Assembly: GCF_000739635.1 (NCBI RefSeq)
Contig: NZ_BATQ01000147.1
Span: 28,265-92,264, forward strand
Direction: 5' to 3'
DNA length: 64,000 bases
DNA from: Verrucomicrobium sp. BvORR034
GTDB taxonomy: Bacteria > Verrucomicrobiota > Verrucomicrobiia > Verrucomicrobiales > Verrucomicrobiaceae
The position numbers and the translations under genes are program-made. Positions 10,452-19,326 of this stretch are shown piece by piece; position 1 is the first letter of the stretch, and each line of letters opens with the position of its first letter. The notes below the pieces were generated by a model. The model saw only the letters and a program-made list of their open reading frames with translations, ran no database searches and was not told the origin of the DNA.

Positions 10452-11423
10452 ATGGTCCGGATCGCCCCTTCCGCCACCGCCACTGCGGCCAGCTCCGTGC
10501 TGCTGGCCTGTCTTCTTGCCTCCTGCGGGGAGAAAGAGCCCCCTCCTCCTGTGAAGAGGCCGCCCGCTCCCGTCGAGATGACTCCTCCTGCCCCGCCCGC
10601 ACCGTCGCCCCCTCCCGTGCCCCCGACGTCCGTGCCAGTGCCCGCGCCCGCTCCTCCCACCCCGGCACCCGCTATGCCCTCACCAACGCCCACCCCACCT
10701 GCCCCGCAGCCTCCACCGCCACCTGCGCCCAGCGTGCCGGACTCCGTGCCTCCGGAGGAGCGATTGGAGGAAGTACGCAAGCTGCGCACCCCCGGCCTGA
10801 CGGAGGAGTTGCGCCAGCAGGGGTTGGCCTTGGGCGATCCGATTTTCATCCGGGTGTTCAAGGAGACGTTGGAACTCGAACTCTGGATCAAGCCGAAGGC
10901 TGCCTCTGCCTACCGCAAGTGGAAGACCTGGCCCATCGCGGCCATGTCCGGCGAGCTGGGTCCCAAGACCAAGGAAGGCGATCGTCAGGCACCGGAGGGT
11001 TTCTACCAGGTGACGACCAAGTCTCTGAATCCTCGCAGCAACTACCACCTCTCCTTCAATATCGGATACCCCAATACCTTTGACCACGCCCACCAGCGCA
11101 CAGGCAGCTTCATCATGGTGCATGGCAAGGCGGTGTCGATCGGCTGCTTCGCCATGACCGACCCCGTGATTGAGGAGATCTACCTCATGGCTGAGGCCGC
11201 TTTGAAGAGGGGGCAACCTTCCTTTGGCGTGCACGTGTTTCCCTTCCGCATGACCTCCGAGCGGCTCCTGCAAGCGGGCGAGGAGCATCCGTCACTGATG
11301 AACTTCTGGCTCGATCTCCGCCAGGGCTATACAGCCTTTGAATCCACCCAACAGCCGCCGATCATCAAGGTGGAGGAAAAACGCTACCGGATCACCCCAG
11401 TGGGTGCCACTCAACCGTCTTGA
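10452..11423 (+). CDS. L,D-transpeptidase (YafK/YkuD-type) lipoprotein
   Basis: The protein has about 323 residues from ATG 10452. The signal ends in a lipobox (LLACLLASC), followed by a Pro-rich linker of about 75 residues that could span the periplasm. The catalytic YkuD-type domain carries HG..VSIGCFAM with catalytic C232, and the upstream KEGDRQAPEGFY and NIGYPN motifs are typical of the YafK/DpaA branch. Relatives either form 3-3 cross-links or attach or detach Braun-type lipoproteins on peptidoglycan; which applies is unknown. The frame is open from a TTG at 10413, but the lipoprotein signal fits the ATG better. Confidence 0.88.
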   Translation: MVRIAPSATATAASSVLLACLLASCGEKEPPPPVKRPPAPVEMTPPAPPAPSPPPVPPTSVPVPAPAPPTPAPAMPSPTPTPPAPQPPPPPAPSVPDSVPPEERLEEVRKLRTPGLTEELRQQGLALGDPIFIRVFKETLELELWIKPKAASAYRKWKTWPIAAMSGELGPKTKEGDRQAPEGFYQVTTKSLNPRSNYHLSFNIGYPNTFDHAHQRTGSFIMVHGKAVSIGCFAMTDPVIEEIYLMAEAALKRGQPSFGVHVFPFRMTSERLLQAGEEHPSLMNFWLDLRQGYTAFESTQQPPIIKVEEKRYRITPVGATQPS

Positions 11424-11454
11424 CCAAAATTCCCGAATTTGATTGAATGAGTGT

Positions 11455-12276
11455 ATGAAAACCACCCTCCTGGTTCTCCTATCCGGAGTGCTCGTCGCCA
11501 CTGCTCCCGCAGGCGACCTGGCGGACTTCACCGGCCAGCCTTTCAAACTGACCACCAATTTCGGTGACTCCTACTACGGCTGCCGGGTGGTGAAAGTCAC
11601 GCCTGAGACCGTGACTATCATGCACGAACAGGGGGTGACCAAAATCGGCCTCGACCTCCTGTCGCCCGATCTGCAGAAGAAGTTCAACTACGACCCGCTG
11701 AAAGCCCGTGAGTTCGCCCGGGCAGAACAGGAGAAAAAGGACCAGGAAGTGGCACGGGTGCGCAGCCTCAAAGAAAAGCGTGACCGGGAAGAGCGCACCA
11801 TGATGGCCGGACTGATGGCGGAGGAGAAGAAACAGCTTCAGGATCAGGCAGATCGCGAGCGGGCCCGCCACGACGACGCCCGCACAGCCCCCCAGCCAAC
11901 GCAACCGCTGGCCGCCATGCCGGGAGATCCCACTCCCATGCTGGGCTCGCCAGCTCCCGTCGTGTCGGTGATGCAGGTTGAGTCCGCAGTTCCCACTGTC
12001 GCTCCCATCACTGAGGTGTACTCGCCTGAATCCAACCGGAACCGGCGCTATCTCAGCCGGGACAACGGCTACTACTATCCTTGGTACCCAGGCTATGGCT
12101 ATGGAGCCGGTTATGGCTACGGCTCAGACTACGGGTACACTTATCCCTACTACGGCAGCGGGTACTACTACTCCCGCCCGCAGGCACCTTGCCCGCCCTT
12201 CATTCAGCAGCCCCGCCGCCCCATCATATCTGGCACCTTCAAGGTCGGGAATGGCGTGATCAAGATCAACCGGTAG
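11455..12276 (+). CDS. Exported protein with charged coiled coil and Tyr/Gly-rich tail, unknown function
   Basis: The protein has 273 residues from ATG 11455 and begins with a signal peptide (MKTTLLVLLSGVLVATAPAG). A small SH3-like or SHD1-like segment at about 20-75 (FTGQPFKLTTNFGDSYYGCRVVKVTPETVTIMHEQGVTKI) is followed by a highly charged helix (about 85-140) likely to form a coiled coil. A Pro-rich stretch comes next, then a low-complexity region rich in Tyr and Gly (about 200-245). The C-terminus (GTFKVGNGVIKINR) is short and structured. I do not recognise a family for the whole. It overlaps the convergent MFS gene by 11 bases at the stops. Confidence 0.65.
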   Translation: MKTTLLVLLSGVLVATAPAGDLADFTGQPFKLTTNFGDSYYGCRVVKVTPETVTIMHEQGVTKIGLDLLSPDLQKKFNYDPLKAREFARAEQEKKDQEVARVRSLKEKRDREERTMMAGLMAEEKKQLQDQADRERARHDDARTAPQPTQPLAAMPGDPTPMLGSPAPVVSVMQVESAVPTVAPITEVYSPESNRNRRYLSRDNGYYYPWYPGYGYGAGYGYGSDYGYTYPYYGSGYYYSRPQAPCPPFIQQPRRPIISGTFKVGNGVIKINR

Positions 12277-13513
12277 GCATCCATCGCCTGCTCACCCACC
12301 AGAACACCAAGGCCAGGAGGCTGACGCCACTTCCCAGAAGGCACACGCCGCTCCAGCCAGCATGGGCATACATGGCGGTGGCCGACACCGCCCCCAAGCC
12401 GCTGCCGACGGCATAGAAGGCCATGTAGCACCCGACCAGCCGACTGTGGGCCTCTGTGCCACGCTGAAAGATCATGCTCTGGTTGGCAACGTGCAGCGCC
12501 TGCCCACCCAGATCCAGCACCAGGATCCCTGTGACCAGAGCCCACAAGCTGTGCAGGGAGAACGCCAGTGGGAGCCAAGCCAGTAGCAACAGAGCCAACG
12601 CCATCCCGCTCACCCACTGTCCCCTGCCCCGGCCTGTCCAATAGCCAGCGCGCGATGCGCCCAATGCTCCGACGGCGCCCACCAGCCCAAAGGCACCCAT
12701 CACGGTATGGCTGAAGCCAAAGGGCGGGGCCGCCAGTGGCAGCACCATCGCGCTCCAGAAGATGTTTAAGCCTGCGAACATCAAGAGCGCGAGAGTTCCC
12801 CGAATCTGGAGCACGCGATCTCCCGCCAGTATCGTCACCATGGAGCCCAACAATCGGGGGTAGGAAAGCGGCTGAGCACCCACCTCCTGCTTGGGGAGCA
12901 CCTTCCACAAGACCGCCAGCAACGCCAGGGACAGGCCTGCAGAACCAAGGTAAACAAAGCGCCATCCCGCAAGATCTGCCACCAACCCCGATACGACACG
13001 GGCCAGCAACAGCCCCATGACCACCCCGCCTTGAACGGCGCCCACCACCCGGCCCCGCTCCGCAATGGGAGCCGCGGTGGCGGCATACGCGATGAGGCCC
13101 TGCGTCATGGCTGTGCCCAGCAGTCCTACCATGACCATGCTGAAGAGCAGCATGGGCCGGGACGAAGCCGCCCCCGCCAGGATCAGTGCCCCTCCCAGGG
13201 CCATCAACTGGAGAAGCATCAGCCGGCGGCGCTCCACCAGATCCCCCAGCGGTACGAGGAACAACAGTGCCAGCGCAGAACCCACTTGAGTGACGGTCAC
13301 CACCACCCCGGCGGCCGCATGGGTCAGGCCAAACTCCGTTGCCAGGGTCTCCAGGAGGGGCTGGGCGTAGTAGACGTTGGCGACGCAGCTCCCGCAGGCG
13401 GTGGCGATGAGCAGCACCAGGCCACGCGGCAGGACTGCCGTGGCCGGCCCCTCGTCCTCCGGCTCATGGGGAGAGGCTGAAGTTGCCGGAAGAGGACAGA
13501 TGGAGTGATTCAT
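12266..13513 (-). CDS. Major facilitator superfamily exporter
   Basis: The protein has about 415 residues from ATG 13513, with 12 predicted membrane helices and the usual MFS loop motif between helices 2 and 3 (LVPLGDLVERRRLM). The pattern (ANVYYAQPLLETLATEFGLTHAAAGVVVTVTQVG) matches the YnfM/drug-exporter type. It is transcribed divergently from an HxlR regulator across 124 bp that hold two similar palindromes, so it is probably an efflux pump controlled by that regulator. The substrate is unknown. An in-frame TTG at 13534 would put the start inside the first palindrome and is less likely. Confidence 0.85.
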   Translation of the reverse strand: MNHSICPLPATSASPHEPEDEGPATAVLPRGLVLLIATACGSCVANVYYAQPLLETLATEFGLTHAAAGVVVTVTQVGSALALLFLVPLGDLVERRRLMLLQLMALGGALILAGAASSRPMLLFSMVMVGLLGTAMTQGLIAYAATAAPIAERGRVVGAVQGGVVMGLLLARVVSGLVADLAGWRFVYLGSAGLSLALLAVLWKVLPKQEVGAQPLSYPRLLGSMVTILAGDRVLQIRGTLALLMFAGLNIFWSAMVLPLAAPPFGFSHTVMGAFGLVGAVGALGASRAGYWTGRGRGQWVSGMALALLLLAWLPLAFSLHSLWALVTGILVLDLGGQALHVANQSMIFQRGTEAHSRLVGCYMAFYAVGSGLGAVSATAMYAHAGWSGVCLLGSGVSLLALVFWWVSRRWMPTG

Positions 13514-13524
13514 GGAGGCGACAT

Positions 13525-13545
13525 CCAGTTTCAAAATGAAACTGG
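13525..13545. promoter_or_regulatory. Probable HxlR operator 1
   Basis: This is a perfect palindrome: arms CCAGTTTCA and TGAAACTGG around AAA. It lies 11 bp upstream of the exporter ATG and 93 bp upstream of the regulator. A second, degenerate copy sits at 13562-13582, centres 37 bp apart. Its size and symmetry fit a winged-helix dimer. Confidence 0.6.
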
Positions 13546-13561
13546 TTTACACAACACGAAA

Positions 13562-13582
13562 CGAGTTTTAAAATGCAACTGG
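13562..13582. promoter_or_regulatory. Probable HxlR operator 2
   Basis: This 21-base site matches operator 1 at 18 positions (left arm CGAGTTTTA, centre AAA, right arm TGCAACTGG), in the same orientation. It lies between operator 1 and the hxlR-type gene. Two sites on one face could allow both autoregulation and exporter control. Confidence 0.5.
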
Positions 13583-13637
13583 ATGCAACTCCGGACAGGA
13601 CGTTCTTTTTTTCTGCGTCCGCCTCTCTTGATCAGCC

Positions 13638-14087
13638 ATGCCCCGAACCAAGAAGCCTCCTTACCAAGCCTGCCCGGTGGCACGGGCTGCCGATATCATG
13701 GCCGACCGGTGGTCGGTCCTCATTGTTCGGGACGCCTTCGACGGTTTGCGTCGTTTTGGCGAGTTCCAGAAGAGCCTCAGCATTGCCCGCAACATCCTGG
13801 CGGACCGACTGCACACGCTGGTGGAGGCGGGCATTCTGAGCATGGAGCCCGCCTCAGACGGCAGCGCCTATCAGGACTACGTGCTGACGGCAAAGGGTGA
13901 AGCGCTTTTTCCCGTGGTGGTGAGCTTCCGACAGTGGGCGGAGCAGCATCTCTTCCAACCAGGAGAGCCTCACTCGGTGCTCGTGGAGAGCAAGACCGGT
14001 CGACCGATACGAAAGATGGCACCAAGCACCCGCGATGGACGGGTGCTTGGCCCTCAAGATGCCTTTGTCAGGAAGCTGCAGTCTTAG
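13638..14087 (+). CDS. HxlR-family winged-helix transcriptional regulator
   Basis: The protein has 149 residues. HxlR signature: an N-terminal CPVARAADIMADRWSVLIVRDAF, with a Cys at 13 that in several HxlR members senses electrophiles or oxidants. The helix-turn-helix/wing follows (RRFGEFQKSLSIARNILADRLHTLVEAGIL, YVLTAKGEAL). The adjacent divergent exporter and two palindromes point to local control. An 11-bp inverted repeat (CCAAGCACCCG and CGGGTGCTTGG, 14022-14050) lies inside the last codons; it lacks a T-run but may help end transcription between this gene and the convergent antiporter, whose 3' end overlaps by 20 bases. Confidence 0.88.
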   Translation: MPRTKKPPYQACPVARAADIMADRWSVLIVRDAFDGLRRFGEFQKSLSIARNILADRLHTLVEAGILSMEPASDGSAYQDYVLTAKGEALFPVVVSFRQWAEQHLFQPGEPHSVLVESKTGRPIRKMAPSTRDGRVLGPQDAFVRKLQS

Positions 14088-15825
14088 GCGCAGGTGCCGT
14101 AAACAACTCTTCACGCACCCGGTCACGTTCGCGGTCGATCATCTCATCCGTGGCCCCCATCTCCTCCAGAAGATAGTCCGTCATGGCCAGGGCGATTTCA
14201 CCTTCGCTTGTGAACACCGCATTCGCTCCGCACTGGCGCAAGGCCTCCGCCTGGTTGAGATAGGAGGTGCGGGAAAGGATGCGGATCTTGGGATTGAGGT
14301 CGCGGGCAGCCTCAACGATTTCCTTGGCCGGCACACCGGAGGCGGCAATGATCAGGCCTTCTGCCTTCTCGATACCAGCATGGTGCAGGATCTCCCGCTG
14401 CGCGGCGTCGCCATACACGGCTGGTTTGCCATCGGCCAGAAGCTTGCGCACGGTCTCGATGTTCATTTCCACGATTACCGGCCGGAAGCCATTGTCTTCA
14501 AGGATACGGCTGAGCGTGCGCCCCACCGGACCGTAGCCGACCACCACCACACGGTGGACGGTGTCATCCAGCTCCAGCACGTTCTGCATATCCGCCGGCC
14601 GAGCCGGACGGGCCCAGCCCCTGCGCTCCAGCCACTTCATCAAGGGGGCGATGCCCTTGTACATGAGCGGGTTCAAGGTAATGGAGATCACCGAGGTGAG
14701 CACGAGGGCGTTGGTCGCTTCTGGTGGAAGGATCTTCATTGAGGTGCCCAGCGCTGCCAGGATGAAGGAGAACTCCCCGATCTGCGCCAGTGCCACGGCG
14801 ATGGAGAGCGCAGAGGAGAGAGGCTTCTTGAAGAACAGGACCACCGCCAGAGCAGCGAGCGGCTTGCCGATGATGACAATGCCCAAGGTGGCCAGCATCA
14901 GAGGCCAGCCGGTCTTGAGCGCCCCAGGGTCAAACAACATGCCCACGGAAACAAAGAAGAGCACCGCAAACGCATCGCGCATGGGAAGCGCCTCCGATGC
15001 TGCACGACCACTGAACTCCGACTGCCCCACCACCATGCCAGCGAGGAATGCCCCCAAGGCCATGGAAGCCCCGAAGAACTTGGCGGAACCCACAGCAATG
15101 CCGAGAGCCAGCACCAGCACCGTCAGCGTGAAAAGATCCCTTGCCCCAGTCTTGGCCACATAACCAAGGAACCACGGAATGATCTTCTGCCCTGCCACGA
15201 GGGTGAACACGCACAACAGCCCCAGCTTGAACATGGCCACTCCCATGGTCACCCACACATTGCCACCTTCTGCCACATGCCCTGCACCATGCGCATCCGC
15301 CGGGTTGCCGAAGATGGCAGGCAGGAGCACCAACACGAGAATGGTGAACAGATCCTCCACAATGAGCCAGCCGATGGCGATGTGCCCGCTGGGCGTGTGC
15401 AACGCGCGGTTGTCGGAAAGCACACGGGTGAGCACTACCGTACTTGCCACAGAGATGGCCATGCCGAAGACGATGCCCGCCTCAATCGACCAGCCAAAGA
15501 AATGCGTGACGATTGCACCCAGCACGGTGGCGGCAGCAATCTGTGCCACGGCGCCCGGAATGGCGACCTTCCGCACTGCCAGCAAATCTTTGAGATGAAA
15601 GTGCAGACCCACGCCAAACATGAGCAGAATGACGCCGAGCTCCGCGAACTGGGTCGCGATGTCATTGTCCGCAACAAAGCCTGGAGTAAAAGGGCCAACC
15701 AAAATGCCAGCTAACAGGTAGCCGACAATCGGAGACAATTTGAGCTTTTGGGTGATGAAACCCAGGGCCAACGCAGCGGTCAACCCTCCCGTCAGTGTCA
15801 GGATGAGATCAAGGTTGTGGGGCAT
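14068..15825 (-). CDS. Kef/YbaL-type cation:proton antiporter (CPA2) with TrkA-N domain
   Basis: The protein has 585 residues. The N-terminal 390 or so form a CPA2 membrane domain of about 12 helices (GGLTAALALGFITQKLKLSPIVGYLLAGILVGP..). The C-terminal cytosolic TrkA-N/RCK domain has the nucleotide-binding glycine motif VVVGYGPVGRTLSRIL and the acidic strand end VIVEMN. It probably exchanges K+ or Na+ for protons under electrophile or pH stress. The start at ATG 15825 leaves about 208 bp to the divergent cytochrome gene. Confidence 0.9.
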   Translation of the reverse strand: MPHNLDLILTLTGGLTAALALGFITQKLKLSPIVGYLLAGILVGPFTPGFVADNDIATQFAELGVILLMFGVGLHFHLKDLLAVRKVAIPGAVAQIAAATVLGAIVTHFFGWSIEAGIVFGMAISVASTVVLTRVLSDNRALHTPSGHIAIGWLIVEDLFTILVLVLLPAIFGNPADAHGAGHVAEGGNVWVTMGVAMFKLGLLCVFTLVAGQKIIPWFLGYVAKTGARDLFTLTVLVLALGIAVGSAKFFGASMALGAFLAGMVVGQSEFSGRAASEALPMRDAFAVLFFVSVGMLFDPGALKTGWPLMLATLGIVIIGKPLAALAVVLFFKKPLSSALSIAVALAQIGEFSFILAALGTSMKILPPEATNALVLTSVISITLNPLMYKGIAPLMKWLERRGWARPARPADMQNVLELDDTVHRVVVVGYGPVGRTLSRILEDNGFRPVIVEMNIETVRKLLADGKPAVYGDAAQREILHHAGIEKAEGLIIAASGVPAKEIVEAARDLNPKIRILSRTSYLNQAEALRQCGANAVFTSEGEIALAMTDYLLEEMGATDEMIDRERDRVREELFTAPAPKTAAS

Positions 15826-15928
15826 CGTCTTCCATACCCGGTTGAGCTAGTGAGGCAACCCATGAGGACGATTTAGGGAAATTTTCACCTATCGCGTGGC
15901 TAAATTTCGCCATTCTTTTCCGAAAGAA

Positions 15929-15934
15929 TATAAT
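15929..15934 (+). promoter_or_regulatory. Candidate -10 box (TATAAT) upstream of the cytochrome gene
   Basis: A perfect TATAAT sits in an AT-rich stretch, 100 bp before the cytochrome ATG. A short palindrome (ATTCTTT and AAAGAAT arms, about 15912-15929) overlaps its upstream edge. No convincing -35 hexamer is visible at the right distance, so this is tentative. Confidence 0.3.
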
Positions 15935-16033
15935 CTCTTTGTCTCGTGGAGTTTTTCTTGCTTCCTTTTGCGTTTTTGCCTGTAATTGCGCCTCCAAATC
16001 CCCGGGCTGCTCCTCTGGGACATCTGCAACTCC

Positions 16034-16381
16034 ATGAAAACCACCTCATTCAAACTTGCCTGCCTGCTCAGCCTTGCTCTCGCCGCCCCGGCCTTCGCGG
16101 ACATCTCATCCATGATGAAGGAGTCCATGAAGGGCGAAACCAGCCTCTACAAGAAGGTCGCCACCGGCAAGGGCTCTGACGAAGACGCCCAGAAGCTCCT
16201 GAACTACGTGAAAACCCTCCCTGCCGAATCTCCTGAAAAGGGCGATGCCGCCAGCTGGAAGGAAAAGACCGACAAGCTGGTGAAGGCCACTGAAGACGTC
16301 GCCGCCAAGAAACCTGGTGCGCTTCAGGAACTGCAAACCGCTGGGAACTGCAAGGCCTGCCACAGCGTCCACAAGGGCTAG
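16034..16381 (+). CDS. Small exported c-type cytochrome (class II-like)
   Basis: The protein has 115 residues. The signal peptide (MKTTSFKLACLLSLALAAPAFA) directs it to the periplasm. The body is mostly helical and ends with a single haem-attachment site, C106-K-A-C109-H110. A C-terminal CxxCH after a helical body resembles the class II (c'/c556) layout, though at about 93 mature residues it is shorter than those. It probably carries electrons, but the partner is unknown. It is followed by a terminator and stands as a single-gene unit. Confidence 0.75.
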   Translation: MKTTSFKLACLLSLALAAPAFADISSMMKESMKGETSLYKKVATGKGSDEDAQKLLNYVKTLPAESPEKGDAASWKEKTDKLVKATEDVAAKKPGALQELQTAGNCKACHSVHKG

Positions 16382-16413
16382 AGCTGCCACTCCGCATTTT
16401 GCCAGTCACTCCC

Positions 16414-16445
16414 AACCGCCCCCACTCCCAGGGGACGGTTTTTTT
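16414..16445 (+). terminator. Rho-independent terminator after the cytochrome gene
   Basis: The stem pairs AACCG with CGGTT and CCCC with GGGG, and is followed directly by a run of seven T. It lies 32 bp after the cytochrome stop. Confidence 0.75.
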
Positions 16446-16543
16446 GTGTCTGCCCACTTGGCGGCGGACCATGTCACGAGATCTTTGCTTTCCCCTCATG
16501 GACGGAGCATCGGTTTCAGGTTGAGAGGCGGCAGTACGCACCC

Positions 16544-18268
16544 ATGACCGCCGATCCGCAGCCTGCCTCGCCTCCCGCCCCCCTCTCACCTCCTCAGAAG
16601 CGCTCCCTTCCCGCGTGGCTTCTGTTGCTCCTGCTGACGGCCCTCCTCTATCTGCCCGGCACGGGAGACATCCCCCTGATGGACCGCGACGAGCCCAGAT
16701 TCGCGCACGCTACCATGGAGATGATGCAGCGGGACACCTGGCTGATCCCTTATTTCAATGGTGAGTACCGATTTGACAAACCCCCGCTCACCTACTGGTG
16801 GATGCGCCTGCACTACCTGCTGCTCGGCTTCAATGAGTTGGCCGCCCGGCTGCATTCCGTAGTGGCCGTCTGGCTGGTGGCCATTGTCGTGTTTAGCACG
16901 GGAAAGCGGTTGTTCAGCCCGCCTGCGGGCTGGTGGGCGGCAGTGGGCTGGCTCACGTGCCTGCAGGCCCTGATTCACGGGCGGCTCTGTGTCGCAGACA
17001 TGCCCATGGTTCTATGTGTCACGCTGACCATGGCCGCGCTGCTGGAGCTCCTTAGCGGACGGGCGGTGTCAGACCGCAGATTCCCGGCTGCCTGGTGGCA
17101 GCTTTGGCTCTCGATCGGTGCCGGCTTCCTGGCCAAGGGCCCCATTGCGCTGCTCGTACCCGTGCTGGCAGTGTTGCTGTGGCGCTTCGCCTTCTGGCGC
17201 AAACCCGCCCCATGGCGGCGGCTGGGCATGGGCTGGGGGTTGCTCATGGCATTGGTCATCGTCGCGGCATGGGGCATCCCTGCGCTGATGCAGACTCATG
17301 GGCTGTTCTGGAAGGTGGGCATGGGGGAACATGTCGTGAAGCGCGGCACCCAGGCCTTCAACGGGCGCGTCGTCCTGCCTTTCTACTACTTCGCCACCGC
17401 CTTCCTCAGCCTGCTGCCGTGGATCGCCTTTCTGCCGCTCGTGTGGAAGCATCTACGGGCCTCCTGGAATGCCCAGACCACCCTGCTGCTGGCTTGGTTC
17501 ACCGCGCCGTACTTGATCTTTCTGGCCTATGCCACGCAACTCCCCCACTACGTGATGCCCGGATTCCCCGGCTTCTTCCTGCTGCTGGGCGCCACACTGG
17601 CAGCGGCACCTGCCCAGAGAGGAATCTCATGGGGACTCTTTGGCTGGATCTACGCCGCGTTGATGGCGCTCGTGGCAATGGCTGTCCTCTCCCTGGCTTG
17701 GGCTGGACCCTGGGTCACGGTGGATTCCCTGCGCTGGGTGCTCACCGCCGGTGCGGGTCTGCTGTTGGCGCTCGTGACCTTGGGGATTGCCGTGGAGCGC
17801 GGGCACCGTGTCGCCATGGGATTGGCTGTTGTGCTTGCAGCAGGCTGTCTGGTGCCCTTTGGCAAGGCGTTGCGGGCCGAGCATCCCGTCATCCGACTTG
17901 CCCCGGAACTGGCGCAGGTTTCAGGAGACAAAGACCTTCTCGCCTGGGGGTTCACAGAACCGAGCCTGGTCTTCTACTCCGACCGCCAGTGGACGATGCT
18001 TTCCAAGATGGAACGCGTGAAGGAACGCCTGGCCAAAGGCCGTGCAGGAGCTGTCGTGATGCTGCGGCGGGAATGGACCCTGAGCGACCGTATCAAACAG
18101 TGGCGCACAGGCAGCCCCATTACCACCAGCAAGGACAATCAGCAGGAGGTGGAGGCTGTGTGCGCCACCCTGCCTGGTGCCCGGGTGGTGGATGTGGAGG
18201 GATACAACCTCGCCCGAAGCAGTTGGGTTGAACTCAGACTGGTCATCCCGGTCAAAATGCAGGAGTGA
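16544..18268 (+). CDS. ArnT/PMT-family membrane glycosyltransferase
   Basis: The protein has 574 residues with 11-13 hydrophobic segments. The periplasmic loop after helix 1 carries MDRDEPRFAHATMEMM, the acidic DEPR motif of GT-83/PMT enzymes that use polyprenyl-phosphate sugars. EYRFDKPPLTYWWMRLHY, the second conserved block, follows. The family includes ArnT, which adds aminoarabinose to lipid A. The acceptor here is unknown. No arn genes are near, but two PAP2 phosphatases lie next to it, which suggests lipid or envelope modification. Confidence 0.85.
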   Translation: MTADPQPASPPAPLSPPQKRSLPAWLLLLLLTALLYLPGTGDIPLMDRDEPRFAHATMEMMQRDTWLIPYFNGEYRFDKPPLTYWWMRLHYLLLGFNELAARLHSVVAVWLVAIVVFSTGKRLFSPPAGWWAAVGWLTCLQALIHGRLCVADMPMVLCVTLTMAALLELLSGRAVSDRRFPAAWWQLWLSIGAGFLAKGPIALLVPVLAVLLWRFAFWRKPAPWRRLGMGWGLLMALVIVAAWGIPALMQTHGLFWKVGMGEHVVKRGTQAFNGRVVLPFYYFATAFLSLLPWIAFLPLVWKHLRASWNAQTTLLLAWFTAPYLIFLAYATQLPHYVMPGFPGFFLLLGATLAAAPAQRGISWGLFGWIYAALMALVAMAVLSLAWAGPWVTVDSLRWVLTAGAGLLLALVTLGIAVERGHRVAMGLAVVLAAGCLVPFGKALRAEHPVIRLAPELAQVSGDKDLLAWGFTEPSLVFYSDRQWTMLSKMERVKERLAKGRAGAVVMLRREWTLSDRIKQWRTGSPITTSKDNQQEVEAVCATLPGARVVDVEGYNLARSSWVELRLVIPVKMQE

Positions 18269-18298
18269 CGTCAGCGACGGTCTGTTGCTATTTCAGCT

Positions 18299-18405
18299 AA
18301 CCACAGAGACACAGAGGGATGACTTTTTAGACAGAACTCAGAAACTGAGAACCCTAATTCCGCAAATCCTGCCTAAACCTCAGTTTAAGTCTCTGTGTCT
18401 CGGTT
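18299..18405. repeat. Imperfect inverted repeat between convergent genes (MITE-like or bidirectional terminator)
   Basis: The outer arms pair AACC..GAGACACAGAG (18299-18316) with CTCTGTGTCTCGGTT (18391-18405). Inner arms pair AAACTGAG (18342-18349) with CTCAGTTT (18379-18386). The element fills the gap between the convergent glycosyltransferase and PAP2 genes and could fold into one long hairpin. Confidence 0.6.
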
Positions 18406-18425
18406 GCTTAACCAGAAAGCAACAT

Positions 18426-19247
18426 TCATCCCACTCGGGCCTCGCCGGCCTCCACCACTTCGTCCTCGTCATCTTCCGACACCACGGCATCTTCGGGATC
18501 CCCGGCGGCTTTTTTGAACCGGGAGCGGCGTACCGCCAGCCCCAGAGGAACGCCAAACAACACAGCGATCCAAATAGCGACAGCCACGTCCGAGGGATGA
18601 TGCTGATTCCCGTACATGCGGGCCCAGCAGACGCTGGTGGCGCAGAGCAGGGCAGGCACCCCCACCACGGGCATGGCCACGGCCAGCGGGATCGAGGAGC
18701 CAAAAGCGGTGGCGGTGTGACCGGAGGGAAAGGAGTTGAAGTCCCACTTCACCTGAGGGCCATACCAGCCATCGGCCACACCCTTCTTGGCGATGGCGTT
18801 CGGCCGGGGACGCCCGACGGAGAAGCGGAAGACATTGGCCACCAGCCCGGCAAAGACAGCGCACAACATGCTGGCCACGGCCAGTCTCTGGAAATAACGC
18901 GATTTGAACAAGCGTCCCGCCATCCAGACTCCAATGACCAGCACGAGGTTGTAGCCCCCAAAATCGCCCCACTTCCCAATCTCACCGGACAGTTCTTTCA
19001 GGTCCTGCCGAAGCTCACGATTGGGCATCTGCTTGAGCTGCACCACCTTGAGCACCTCGGCATCCCGCGGCACAAGGAAGGCAAACACCAATCCCACCAC
19101 GATGACCGTGGCTGCGGCCATTTTCCAGCGATGGCGGGACATCACCCCCACCATCTCGCTCCAGAGCAACCGGATGTCCGGCCACATTTTCAGGGTCACG
19201 GGCACTCGTTTGAGCCGGATGCAGCGGGGTGCAATGGAGGAACTCAT
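18426..19247 (-). CDS. PAP2-family membrane phosphatase
   Basis: The protein has about 273 residues from ATG 19247. Membrane helices flank the three PAP2 motifs: RFSVGRPRPNA, PSGHTATAF, and RMYGNQHHPSDV with the catalytic His. The family removes phosphate from lipid phosphates such as undecaprenyl pyrophosphate, phosphatidylglycerophosphate or lipid A. The C-terminus is very acidic (about 20 residues). It lies 79 bp downstream of a second PAP2 gene on the same strand, so the two are probably co-transcribed. Confidence 0.87.
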   Translation of the reverse strand: MSSSIAPRCIRLKRVPVTLKMWPDIRLLWSEMVGVMSRHRWKMAAATVIVVGLVFAFLVPRDAEVLKVVQLKQMPNRELRQDLKELSGEIGKWGDFGGYNLVLVIGVWMAGRLFKSRYFQRLAVASMLCAVFAGLVANVFRFSVGRPRPNAIAKKGVADGWYGPQVKWDFNSFPSGHTATAFGSSIPLAVAMPVVGVPALLCATSVCWARMYGNQHHPSDVAVAIWIAVLFGVPLGLAVRRSRFKKAAGDPEDAVVSEDDEDEVVEAGEARVG

Positions 19248-19326
19248 GGGATGGGTTAAAGCTGTGATTTCACCCTCGCGAATCCCACTGCTTTCGCGAA
19301 AACATCTGTGCAAAGAGACCGTCACC

